Source: Aldrovandia affinis (lineage: Eukaryota > Chordata > Actinopteri > Notacanthiformes > Halosauridae). Taken from it: a stretch of DNA of 64,000 bases. Below the pieces are notes generated by a model. It was not told the origin of the DNA and did no database searches. It saw nothing but the letters and a program-made list of their open reading frames with translations. Shown piece after piece: positions 13,524-23,875 of this stretch. Position 1 is the stretch's first letter. Each line of letters starts with the position of its first letter. The stretch lies in contig JAINUG010000053.1 of assembly GCA_029706075.1 (NCBI GenBank), forward strand, positions 1,398,501 through 1,462,500, written 5' to 3'. The position numbers were made by a program, and so were the translations under genes.

Positions 13524-13526
<3 letters not shown>

Positions 13527-13555
<29 letters not shown>

Positions 13556-13556
13556 C
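13527..13556 (+). repeat. (CT)n microsatellite
   Basis: Perfect CT dinucleotide run of about 15 units embedded in a pyrimidine-rich tract. Confidence 0.9.
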
Positions 13557-14934
13557 AAAAATGGGGTCAGTGAGTAAAGCTGAAAAAAGCTATACCAAAA
13601 CAAATAGCAAACATCAGGGCTGAGGCACCAACCTAGGAGAGGGAGGGTAGCAGTGCCAAGATGTCCCATAATCCCTCATTAATCCTAGACATCAACCCCT
13701 CTGCAGAATGGGGAGATAGAGGCTTGTGGCAGCTTGCAGGCTGGTGATGGTGACTGACAGGCAAAACAAAAAAAAGGCTTTACAGGGGTAACCAGGTCTG
13801 TGAACATTCACCTACTGCTCCATAAATAAGACCTGCTGCATGTTCTGGGCCAGACAGATCTGCTAAAGCTAGCTTGCAAGTGAAAACTCCCAATATGCCA
13901 TTTTGTGAACAATAGAAATATTGTGATGTCTATAAAAGCTGAAGTGAATGACAGAAACAATGGCCCTTACCCGTGCTCTGCCAGCCAAGCACGCAACGCA
14001 CTTCATGTGACCTCATGCGAGTGAAATGCATGCAAAATCTTCACTGCGTACTGCAGGAAGCACAGCGATCTCAGGGCTGTTGGCAGATTACAGGCTATTT
14101 CTGTGACAGCGACAGTGTAGTACAACAGTGGCAGGGTGAGAATTTGCACGCAGTACATGTGTGCCAGGAATGGAGTAACTTGGTTCAGACGGACCATGCA
14201 TGAGAATTATGGAAGGGATTTTGAGAGACCACAGAAAAGCAAATAGGTCTTCTCACTATCTGAATCCATTTGTTTTCTTGAAGCAGGGGTGGATACGCCA
14301 ATTGTTCAGGGTGCTGGATTAGCTTTGAGTGGCTAATGCCTATTCAGTTAAATTGAAAATGTGTAAATGTGTTCAGTGTATGCAAAGGATGCAGATGTAA
14401 CGTCCTTAACAATGGATCTTTGTTTTGCCTATTTCTTTTACTTTTTCATGGTACTTTCCACTGGCTTCACTGTTAATTGTTAAAATGCTGATTCTTATTA
14501 GCATTTTTTTCCATCTTATTAAGACGTGTAGTTATTAACATTTGTGCTCAGGCTAATCGGATGCAGTATGAAACAACAACTGAAATATTGTTTGCACTGC
14601 CCCAGATAATTTTGGAGTTAGCTTGAAAGGGGGGGTCAGGGGTCAGGGCTGCCTCAGAATGGGCCTCCCATTAGCAGGAAGCGTTTGTCTGTGCAAAACA
14701 AAAACAGCATGAGGCTTCAGACCCAGAGATGCATACTGTTAAGGGGTTCTAAAAGAATCCCAAAATAAACACACGCTTGCTTATCTGCGCAGTCGGAACC
14801 TCCGTTATCGGAGGAGGGGCATGACGTGCGAGCTGCCATCTCACACTTTCAGCCCTGTCCATCATCTTTTGTTTCACCCTGTTAATGAATTAGGGCAATT
14901 CGTTTTGGGTTTAGCGATAGCAGGAGTGTGTTCG

Positions 14935-15069
14935 AGCACAGCCAACCGCCGCCCCTGACTGAGACTCCTGGCCAGAGCCGGGCTGGCGCAGCCGGGGATC
15001 GAACCCCAGCCGCAGTGGGCACCCTACACTCCGGACGAATGCCTTTACCATTATGCGATCCGGGGGCCC
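14935..15069 (-). mobile_element. tRNA-headed SINE, family B, 3'-truncated
   Basis: Read on the minus strand it begins GGGCCCCCGGATCGCATAAT, carries the B-box GGTTCGATCCC, and continues into CCCGGCTCTGGCCAGGAGTC. The head matches the copies at 19450 and 42796 (family B), while the body matches family A. The 3' tail is missing. Confidence 0.7.
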
Positions 15070-15334
15070 TGGATCTGACTAAATGTCCCACCTTCATTGG
15101 ATGTGCTACTGTTGGATGTCCTTCTTCAAACAACGGCTTACATTGTGGAAGATTACTGTACTTCCACATTCTAAACAATCACACCAGAAATGGCTAAGTG
15201 AAAGGTTCCTTTTTTCCTGACCAGTTCCATCTTCCAATTTAAGCTCACTGAGATCAAAATGTTCTTTTCTTAGTTAATATGTGTTGTGAATTGTGTGTGT
15301 AATTTCCTATAGTTTAATATTGATAGCTAGTTAG

Positions 15335-16712
15335 CTAGAAGAATAGGAATGGTTTATAATAATAAGGATATTGCTAACACACTAAACAGTTACTTTGTTG
15401 AGAGCTTTACTAGAGAAGAGGTTATAAATATGCCTAAATGTATAGACAAGGTACAGAATGTTTTGGAGGACTTTGAGATAAGGGAAGTAGAAGTACTACA
15501 AAAACTACACAAACTTAAGACAAATAAGGCAGCAGGCCCGGATGACATATATCCCAGAGTACTCAAAGGGGAACTTGGGGAAATTACAAATAAACCATTG
15601 ACAGATATTTTCATTCAATCCATAATCACTGGAGAAATACCAGATGACTGGAAGCAGGGTAGTATAATTCCAATATAAAAGAAGGGGGACTGTACTGACC
15701 CAGGGAACTATAGGCCTGTCAGTTTAACTTGCATCGCATGTAAAATGCTGGAATGTATCATTAGGGATAAGTTTGAATCATTCTTGAAAAATAATAGTAT
15801 TTTAAGGTAGAGCCAACATGGTTTTCTTAAAGGGAGGTCATGCCTAACAAACATCCTGGACTTTTTTGAAGAGGCTACAAAGTGTGTTGACCTGAACCAG
15901 GCTTATGATATTATATATTTGGACTTTCAGAAAGCATTTGACAAGGTACCACATGAGAGGCTCATTGCTAAAATGAATTCAGTAGGAATTGCAGGAGTAG
16001 TTTCAGAGTGGGTTCATAATTGGCTGCAAGGGCGAATACAAAGAGTAACAGTAGGTGGGGCCGTATCTGACCTCGGTGCTGTGGGCAGTGGTGTCCCGCA
16101 GGGATCGGTGCTGGGACCGGTGCTGGGACCTCTGCTCTTCCTTATTTAAATGAATGATGAAAGGTATTGAGTATAAATCAAAGGAAGTTATATTAATGTT
16201 ATATAATGCCTTTGTCAGACCTCACTTAGAATACTGTGTGCAGTTCTGGGCACCGCACTACAAGAAAGATATAGAAGCTCTTGAAAAAGTCCAAAGAAGG
16301 GCAACTAAACTGATACCTGGTATGAAAGGTAAAAGTTATGATGATAGACTTAAGGCACTCAATCTATTTAAGCTTAGCAAATCGAGACTTAGGGGGGATT
16401 TGATTGAGGTTTTTTTTCCTAAAAGGGATTAACAAAATGAAATACCAAAGATTTTTTAAGATAAGTGGGGTCAGCAGAACAAGGCCACAGGTGGAAATTA
16501 GTTAAAGGCAAATTCTGCACAGATATTAGGAAGTTTTTCTTTACACAGAGAGTTGTCAATGCCTGCAACAGCTTGCCAGGTTGGGTAGTAGAGGCAGAAA
16601 CACTTGGGCTATTCAAGTCCAGGCTAGATATAGTACTAGATACTCTTTAGATTAGGACATGACGAGCCTAGATGGGCCGAATGGCCCATGGATTTTTTTG
16701 TCTTTTTAAATC
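15335..16712 (+). mobile_element. Decayed, 5'-truncated CR1/L2-type non-LTR retrotransposon
   Basis: Reverse transcriptase fragments lie in order. The finger motif TNKAAGPDDIYPRVLK and then, in the same frame, motif A (DFQKAFDKVPHERL) and the GVPQGSVLGP motif at about 16096 are followed by LGPLLFL. In-frame stops at 15676-15678, about 15808 and 16147-16149 break it. After the last one the sequence jumps in another frame directly to the C-terminal [16 protein letters not shown] block. The FADD-type catalytic motif C that should lie between is deleted. The end has NACNSLPGWVVEAETLGLFK and a 3' tail with GATGGGCCGAATGGCC. No endonuclease domain is present. The element is inactive. Confidence 0.85.
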
Positions 16713-16872
16713 TATCATTACCATTATCATTATTGATTTACAATTGGATAATAGGTTATTTAAAATGTTAAATTACGTTTAAAATGTAGCCAGATAATTT
16801 TTGCAGGAAGAAAATGACATTTAAAAGCAAATGATAAGGGAATTAGGCACTTAGCTAGGCTATATTACCGCG

Positions 16873-17212
16873 TTTAAATGATGAGTATGCCCGTCTCGCC
16901 AAGTGTCGGCTCTGGCCGGGAGTGCCACCAGGGGGCGGCGATTGGCTGTCCGCCCCAGGGAGGGGGGAGGGGAGCCGACGTGACGTTCGCTGCGTAGAGT
17001 GGCCCTGTAGTACCGGGTTACGGTCGACGGCCTGCGGGTGCCGTCTCGTAAGAGGCGTCACTTCGCTTCGTCACTACCGGTCGCAGGACTACGGCAGCGA
17101 ACTCACATTACTAGGGGGGGATTGACGTAAAAATAGCGGGTCTAATTGGCTACCAAATTGGGAGAAAAATGGGATAAAATCAGAAACATTTTTTTTTTAA
17201 ATGATAAGTATG
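16873..17212 (+). mobile_element. 5'-truncated SINE-A with 17-bp target duplication
   Basis: The body and tail of family A run from about 16890 to 17195, from GGCTCTGGCCGGGAGTGCC to the tail ending near CAGAAACA plus a T run. The tRNA head with its A and B boxes is absent. Direct repeats TTTAAATGATGAGTATG (16873-16889) and TTTAAATGATAAGTATG (17196-17212) flank it with one mismatch, so the truncation happened at insertion. Confidence 0.8.
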
Positions 17213-17577
17213 GCTTAAACACCAATCAAGAATTGGTCGCTAATTTAATGTTGGAATGGTTGATTTAAAATGAAAGGACGATTGAAACCATGTCTGTGTG
17301 TGCCAACTCTGTAAACTAAAATAGGTGTATGGCAGCTGGCATTGGCGATACAGCAGAACTTCCATCCAGCATGTTGGATGCTGTTTTCCTACTTTGAATA
17401 CTCTGGGCCAGATTTACTAAAGGATTGTGATTGCTTTTCAAACGCAAAAGCAGTGGGTACAAGGTCGCAGTAGCTACGTCAGATTTGTATTGACCAATCC
17501 ATCATCAGCTAGCAGTCGGTATAAAAGTGTAGTTCTGAATTTGAACAATTATCTAATTGTGCATATACATTTAATTA

Positions 17578-17790
17578 CATTTTAGGCATTTAGCAGACAT
17601 TCTTATCCAGAGCGACTTACACAGTTTAGATTTTTTTACATACAATTCATTAATACAGCTGGATATTTTACTGAAGCAATTCAGATTAAGTACCTTGCTC
17701 AAGGGTACAACAGCAGTGCCCCACCTGGGAATTGAACCTGCAACGTCTGAGTCACAAGCCCAGCTCCCTAACCATTACACTACACTGCCA
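17578..17790 (-). mobile_element. tRNA-headed SINE with L2-type 3' tail
   Basis: On the minus strand it starts near GCAGTGTAGTGTAATGGTTA, has a B-box-like GGTTCAATTCC, an internal CCTTGAGCAAGGTACTTAAT segment, and ends with the L2-type stem-loop GTCGCTCTGGATAAGAATG and TCTGCTAAATGCC. Short flanks GCATAT occur on both sides (17571 and 17791). It would have been mobilised by an L2-clade LINE sharing that tail. Confidence 0.75.
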
Positions 17791-19449
17791 GCATATGCGG
17801 TCAGTAGGGTATAGAATTTATTTGGAATACAGTTTTACCGTACATCGTGGTTCCGTAATTACTTGCGCTCCATATCCATTTCTTTCCACGTTGTGGTCTT
17901 TCCATATTGTTTCGAACCCTTTTTTATGGATGTGTCCTACTGCAAAATTGCGAAGAAGGGCGTTTCATTTTTTGGATTGCGTCATTAGAACCAGTCTTAA
18001 TAAATTGGCTTTTAATGTGTCGGTATCTGCGACCGCAAAATAGCCAGCAACTGTTTTTGCGCTGAGACAATTTCCTTAGTAAATGTGTCCCTCAGTTTGT
18101 AGCTAAGCTCAGCCAGCACACTTGCAGCCAAGCTAAACCTGAGATCAGTGGATGAGATATATCAGATAAGATCAGATAAATGATGGCCACTTTTGTCTTA
18201 TTTGTGTATTCTCTGATCTTCCCCATGTTGATGGATGACTAAGGGAGTTTGGCCTGTGTGTCACCTCATATTTATACCCCAGTGAAACAAGAAGTCATGG
18301 ATGACAACTTACGAGTTCCTAAAGACTCAGGCGAACTAGATAGTTTTTCTTTGAATAATTTTCCTTCAATGAAAGGTTATATTTCTCTCATATTTTAAGT
18401 GCAAGATCAAGCTGAAGATCAAGAAAGACATTTTTTCATAGCCTTTTTTGCTCATCTTCACCAAGGGTGCCAATCGTTCTGGAGGGCACTGCAATATTAT
18501 AGGCCTAGGCCTAGCCTTACGAAAGAGGGTGGAAGAATGGAATGCTAGAATAGAATGCTAGAATGGAGGGTTTTAAACACAGAGCTGTATGGAACATGCT
18601 AATATTTCCAGTCAGTCAGTCCACTTTTTTATTAATATTCTTCTTGTGAACTAGCAGAACTATTATATTTTTTGTGTCCTGCTCTTTAGACAGAGACAAG
18701 CTTATGAGTGTTAAGTGAATTAAGTCTGTAGTAGGGAAAACTCAGGTTTTGTTGTTAAATACTAACCTGGATAATCCTTAACATTTGGAATTGGGTGTTT
18801 CTTATGTTTTATGTCCCTCTTGAAAGGTACTTTCAAGATAAAACACAGTTTTCTGCCCACTGTGTTACAGAATGACACACTGGAAACCCCCCAACGGCTT
18901 TTTAGTCAGTGATGTATTTCTAGGTACACTACATTTTTGATGCCGTCATTGAACCCACCACTCTCACTTTTTGTTCCCTACCATGGCAGTGTGGAGAATA
19001 ATGTTTTTAGCCTTGTCTATGGTGTTGCAGGTGACATTGCTTCACTATAATGGCTGCCTTTTGAGTCTTTCAATATGAAACTAAAAATACGGTGCCGTAA
19101 AGAATGCAATGTGCTCAGACAACTGCTCAACCCTGCAACCCACTTCCTGTGTCTATAGCCTCGTGGTGGCAAGTCAATCTCTCTCCCCATCACATACACC
19201 CCAGCTTTTTTCCACCAGCAGCTTTCGGTGATCAGGTAGACGAGGAGCAATCGTCGTACTCACATTTACAAGATGTCAGATTGACTAAACTGCTAGGACG
19301 AGATTACAGAAATGGTCGAGGAACAAATGGGGAACTGTTGGAGCCAAACTAAGGTGAACTTTATTTATGTCTATCTCTAACCTGCTTTTCCACCCAACCA
19401 AGAACTAGCAGGAAGCTTTGAGAAGAGAGACTTGCTTAAAATGTACTCT

Positions 19450-19580
19450 GCCTCGGGTAGTGTAACGGTTTAAGCATTCGCCCGGAATGCAAGTTGCCTA
19501 CTGCAGCTGCGGTTTGAAGCCTGACTGTGCCAGTCCAGCCCTGGCCGAGAACTCAGATCGGGGGCGTTGAATTCAAATTT
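19450..19580 (+). mobile_element. tRNA-headed SINE, family B, fragment
   Basis: GCCTCGGGTAGTGTAACGGT followed by GGAATGCAAGTTGCCTACTG and a decayed B-box (GGTTTGAAGCC) matches the head of the copy at 42796. The body fades after CAGCCCTGGCCGAGA; the tail is absent. It lies about 300 bp upstream of fnbp1 exon 2. Confidence 0.7.
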
Positions 19581-19877
19581 AAATACGTGTGTGCTGGCAA
19601 ACATGTGTTTTAACTACCGTACATCAAGCCATTTCTTAAGTGATTCTTAAGTCATTTCTTTAAGTAATTGGTTGATTCTGTTGACACATTTTGAAGTTGT
19701 GACAGAAATGTGACCACAGGTTGAGGGCACTGAATGAGGTTTAAGGTATCCAGTGAGTTCCTGTGCTGAACACTGTAGCCTCTATGCTTATACTTAGAGC
19801 TTATACATAAGCTGTACTCTTTCATGGCATGTCTCTTTCTCTTTTAATGTCTTTCTTCCTTCTCTTTTATTTCACAG

Positions 19878-19993
19878 GACCAGTTTGACAACTTGGAAAA
19901 GCACACACAGTGGGGTATTGAGTTCGTGGAGAGGTACACCAAATTCGTTAAAGAGCGGTCTGAGATCGAGGTCAACTATGCAAAGCAAATTAG
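19878..19993 (+). CDS. fnbp1: fnbp1 exon 2: start of F-BAR domain (residues 9-47)
   Basis: The acceptor TTTCACAG|GACCAG and donor AATTAG|GTGAGA bound 116 nt beginning in phase 0 and ending with two bases of a codon. It encodes [18 protein letters not shown], continuing through [17 protein letters not shown] to R47, split across the junction. This is the first helix of the F-BAR domain, with K33 and R35 of the membrane-binding face present. The eight residues expected before it (MSWGTELW) belong to an exon not found here. Confidence 0.96.
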
Positions 19994-20611
19994 GTGAGAG
20001 CAAAAACCTTTTTTTCATATGCCAATATTATCTTAAACATGAAAGTTTTACAATAGAAGATGCCGTGGCTGTTTGGTATTATGCCTAACTGACTACTGAC
20101 TGAAGGTGTTGCTCATTTTATTACAAAGCATGTCTATGCACCCTGGTCAATTAAATAAGGGAAGATGTTTTAAGGACCATCAAGCCAGAAGTGATACTTT
20201 CATAGATAACAAAATTCAAAGCTACCATGCAGAAGCACTCATATATATTCTACTAGAAGAAATGTATCTTGAAACGTCATAGGTTTCCCACTTTATACTT
20301 TATTGCTGTAATTTAAGGACAATTTTTGTCACAAAGTCTCTTTAAAACACCCATACAGTATTGTCACACGCCACACGGCAATCCCTGGACGGGAACAGAG
20401 CAGTCTGGAGACGGAGTGGATTCTTCGGTCCACGGACCGGATCTTTATTCAGCAAATAGATAAGTTCTCTGCACACCGACATGTGCAGAGACCGAGACCG
20501 GGAGTTTTATGTAAACAAACAAACAAAAATCTGTCCGTCGCCCTCACGGGTTCGGGATACAAAACAATAATTGAAAGCACAAACAAACTTATTTTCAATT
20601 AAACAGAAACT

Positions 20612-20978
20612 CGGCGGCACGGTGGCACAGTGGATAGCGCTGTCGCCTCACAGCAAGAAGGTCTCGGGTTCGAATCCAGGCCGGGGGCCTTTCTGTGCGG
20701 AGTTTGCATGTTCTCCCCGTGTCCGCGTGGGTTTCCTCCGGGTACTCCGGTTTCTTCCCACAGTCCAAAGACATGCACGTTAGGCTAATTGGAGAGTCTA
20801 AATTGCCCATAGGTATGAGTGTGTGAGTGAATGGTGTGTGTGCCCTGCGATGGATTGGCGACCTGTCCAGGGTGTATTCCTGCCTCTCGCCCGGAACGCA
20901 TGCTGGGATAGGCTCCAGCCCCCCCCCCCGCGACCCTGACCAGGAATAAGCGGCTTAGACAATGGATGGATGGATGGA
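20612..20978 (+). mobile_element. tRNA-headed SINE inserted in solo LTR
   Basis: It begins with a tRNA-like head (GGTGGCACAGTGGATAGCGC, B-box GGGTTCGAATCC), continues through the widespread fish segment GCATGTTCTCCCCGTGTCCG and CCTGCGATGGATTGGCGACC, and ends in a (GGAT)n run. The 12-bp duplication TAAACAGAAACT flanks it at 20600-20611 and 20979-20990, showing that it inserted after the LTR. Confidence 0.85.
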
Positions 20979-21024
20979 TAAACAGAAACTTTACAGTTGC
21001 CGTTCTTTCTTTCGTTTCACTTTG

Positions 21025-21055
<31 letters not shown>
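21025..21055 (+). repeat. (CTTT)n microsatellite
   Basis: Tetranucleotide TTTC run of about eight units inside the solo LTR, just downstream of the nested SINE. Confidence 0.85.
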
Positions 21056-21056
<1 letters not shown>

Positions 21057-22344
21057 TTTTCCGTGCTTTCTCTCGTCGGTCTATCACCCTTCTCCTTTCG
21101 GGTTCCAGCCCTCCACTGAAGGGAGCAGAGCAGTTTTAAAACACACAGATGTAATTATTAGACACAGGACCGGTGTGTGCGCTTGCTGCTCTGCCAGTAG
21201 GCGTGGCCGCTAATCGTCCTGATTAGCTGCCGAGACCGACGCCTTCCACAAGTATGTATTAGGGCTTGGACAAATGCATCAATCCATAGGTATATCATAT
21301 TTAAAACAACTTTTGATAGGCAATATATAAACATAGATTTTTACAGGGCCCATATTTTTAATGAGCAAAACTGAAAGATGATTAATATAAACAAATCTGC
21401 ACCATACCTTTTTTTTCTTCAGTAATGTGTTATGTGTTCATTTTCTGCGAACATATGATCACTTCAGATCTGCAACTCATTGCTCGCTTTTTAGGAACAA
21501 CTTAGATAAATAAGTAATTTATATGAAATATTTTACTATTTAGCCTAATTTGAAAGGGTTAACATTTCAAACGACCTGCTATACTAGCTAGATATTATTG
21601 CAGCTGTCTTATTGCAGTTTGCTTGCTAGATTTACCTACAGCTAATGGCTTTGTCATCTACAATCTACAGCTGAATGAAATGTGCACATGGGATTGTTTT
21701 GGCAGGTGTTTTTTCCTCATAAATGAATCAATTCATCAATATTTGAGATGATAACACTTCAAAGGTTCATCAATTGTCACAGCCTTAATATGTCCAGGTG
21801 TGAAGTTTTAAGTGCTGACCTTATTTATTAAGCGCTTATTTTTATAAGATACCTTTTCAGGGAGAACGCACGCTGTGGTTGAAATGTTCAATAGACATGC
21901 ACACAGCAGATGCTACGTGGAGTTGTTCACTTGCTGTAAGCAGCCCAATGCAACAGGAAGCATGATCAGTGGAGGGAGTGTGTATTTCCATGGTAACGAA
22001 GTGCCAGCCTTGACCCATATTTTCCCCCCCAACTGTTAGCATTGGTCAGCCCCCCGACCCCTCCCCCAAGTCCTCTGTCGAGACACCACGGAGACGATGA
22101 TGGTCCCTGACAGCCCTTGGCGAGGGGGTGCAGGGTGACATCTCTCTATTCCACTCACACTATAAGAAAAAGCAGCACAAAATTTACACAAGTTAGATTT
22201 CCTGTGAAATAAGCACCGTTTCACCACAGTTGTTAAAATGATTCAGTGCAGTGGAGAGTATATAGTCATGTCAGTCACGTGGGAGTTGCCTGCTTGGTGA
22301 ACAAGGTTTTGAAATTTTTGTTTGTTTTTTGCTACAATAGTTTT

Positions 22345-23875
22345 TCTGTATAGCCAAGCCTTCATGCAACAGTCCACCCCCTTGGACTTTTTATTATGTT
22401 ACAACATGGAATCAGAATTGATTGAATTGAGATTTCTTGCTACTGATCAAAACAAAATACAAAATAATGTCAAAGTGGAAAAAAAATACTTTAAAGCTTT
22501 TTCTAAATTATTTACAAATAAAAAACAGACAGTAATTGAATCAATAAGTATTCATCCCTATTGCTAAGACACACCAAAATAAACTGATGCAATTAATTGT
22601 CTTCAGAGGTCACATAATTATTTGATTGGAGGCTACCTGTGTACAATTAATGTGTTTCAAGTGATTTCAAATTAAATACACTTGTCTGTGAGAGGTCCCA
22701 AAGTTGGTTAGTGCATTTCCAAACAAGAGCTTCACAATGAAGACCACAGAACATTCAAAGCAAATCTGAGGACAGGTTCTTCAAAAGCACCAATCAGAGG
22801 AAAGATATGAGAAGATTTCAAAGACTTCCGGAGCTATCCCCTGGAGCACCGTTAAGTCCATCATAAAGAAACGGAGAGAATATGGCACAACTGTGAATTT
22901 ACCTAGAACAGGTTGTCATCCAAAACTGAGCATCAGTACGAGAAGGGCAATTGTTAGGGAGGCCACCAATTTGCCTGTGGCAACTCTGACGGATTTACAG
23001 TCTTTCGGGGCAGATATGGGAGAAACTGTCCATGGGACATCAATAGCCCATGTGCTTCACCAATCTTTGCTTTATGGGAGGGTGGCAAAGAGAAAGTCTC
23101 ACCTAGAATTAGCCAGAAGGCATGTGGAGCACACTCAGACTAAATGGAGGAAGATTCTATGGTCTGATGAGACCAAGATTGAACTTTTTGGCCTCAATGT
23201 TAGGCGCTACATTTGGTGCAAGCCTAACACTGTGCATCATCCCTAGAACCTAATGCTATGGGGATGCTTCTCTGCTTCAGGGACTGGAAAACATAAAATA
23301 GAGGGCAAAATAGATGGAGCAAGATATAGACAAATTTTGGAGGAAAACCTGTTGTAGTCTGCAAGAGACCTGGGACTTGGGTGTCGATTTATATTCCAGC
23401 AGGACAATGACCCAAAGCATACAGCAAAAGCCACATTGGAGTGGTTTAAAAAGAACAATTCTATGTCCTGGAGTGGCCCAGTCAAAGCCCAAACCTCAAT
23501 CCCATTGAGAATCTGTGGAAAGATTTGAAAATTACTGTTCACCAACCAACCATTGCTGTTCCTGTTCATGGGAACCCATCCAACCTGATTAGAGCAATTT
23601 TGTAAAGAAGAATGGTTGAAAATTGCAGTGTCCAGATGTGCAAAGCTGGTAGAGACTTACTTGATAGACTCTCAAATAAACTGTAATTGCAGCTAAGTAT
23701 TCTTACCTTCTACTAAGTATTAAGTCAAGGGGGGTGAATACTTATTTTCAGTTTTTTTTTGTAATTACTCTAGAAAAAGCTTGATTACTGGCAATAAAGC
23801 AATTTTGATTCCATGAAGTAAGAAAATAAAATGTGAAATATTCCAAAGGGGGGTGAATACTTTTTATACCCACTG
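22345..23875 (+). mobile_element. Decayed Tc1-like transposon, copy 1
   Basis: The right inverted terminal repeat is clear, ending TATACCCACTG at 23875 before TA; the outer part of the left repeat is eroded (recognisable from about 22376). Transposase remnants lie in broken frames: an early stop after MKTTEHSKQI (22737), then a DNA-binding part with LPRTGCHPKLSISTRRAIVRE, then the first catalytic D in [12 protein letters not shown], the second in QQDNDPKHTAK (about 23395), and the E in [11 protein letters not shown] (about 23500). All three DDE residues remain visible, but frameshifts and stops separate them, so it is inactive. Confidence 0.85.

Larger units (their letters stand above)
1..19877 (+). 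other. Upstream region / intron 1 of fnbp1 (no supported gene)
   Basis: No host coding exon could be supported in these 19.9 kb. It precedes the exon starting with DQFDNLEK and follows a first coding exon that lies further left or was not recognised, so intron 1 is the likeliest identity. It holds a CpG-richer patch at about 2840-3250, the repeats listed separately between 6438 and 17790, and a tRNA-headed SINE fragment at 19450. The remaining sequence is AT-rich and unremarkable to the eye, including 1-2800, 3300-6400, 6650-9280, 10480-11950, 12500-14900 and 17800-19440. Confidence 0.6.
20362..21250 (-). mobile_element. Solo LTR with nested SINE
   Basis: The block starts TGTCACACGCCACACGG and ends GACGCCTTCCACA, that is TG...CA termini, and is flanked by the 5-bp direct repeat AGTAT (20357-20361 and 21251-21255). 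Removing the nested SINE and its duplication leaves about 510 bp. On the minus strand an AATAAA lies near the downstream end (complement at about 20445), as expected for an LTR polyadenylation signal, so I place it on the minus strand. There is no internal region, primer site or gag/pol, so it is a recombined solo LTR. Gypsy or ERV class cannot be decided. Confidence 0.75.

Noticed and set aside
22893..23246. Transposase-like frame of 117 codons
   Set aside because: Not called as a gene because it is a fragment of the decayed Tc1 element, with stops and frameshifts on both sides.
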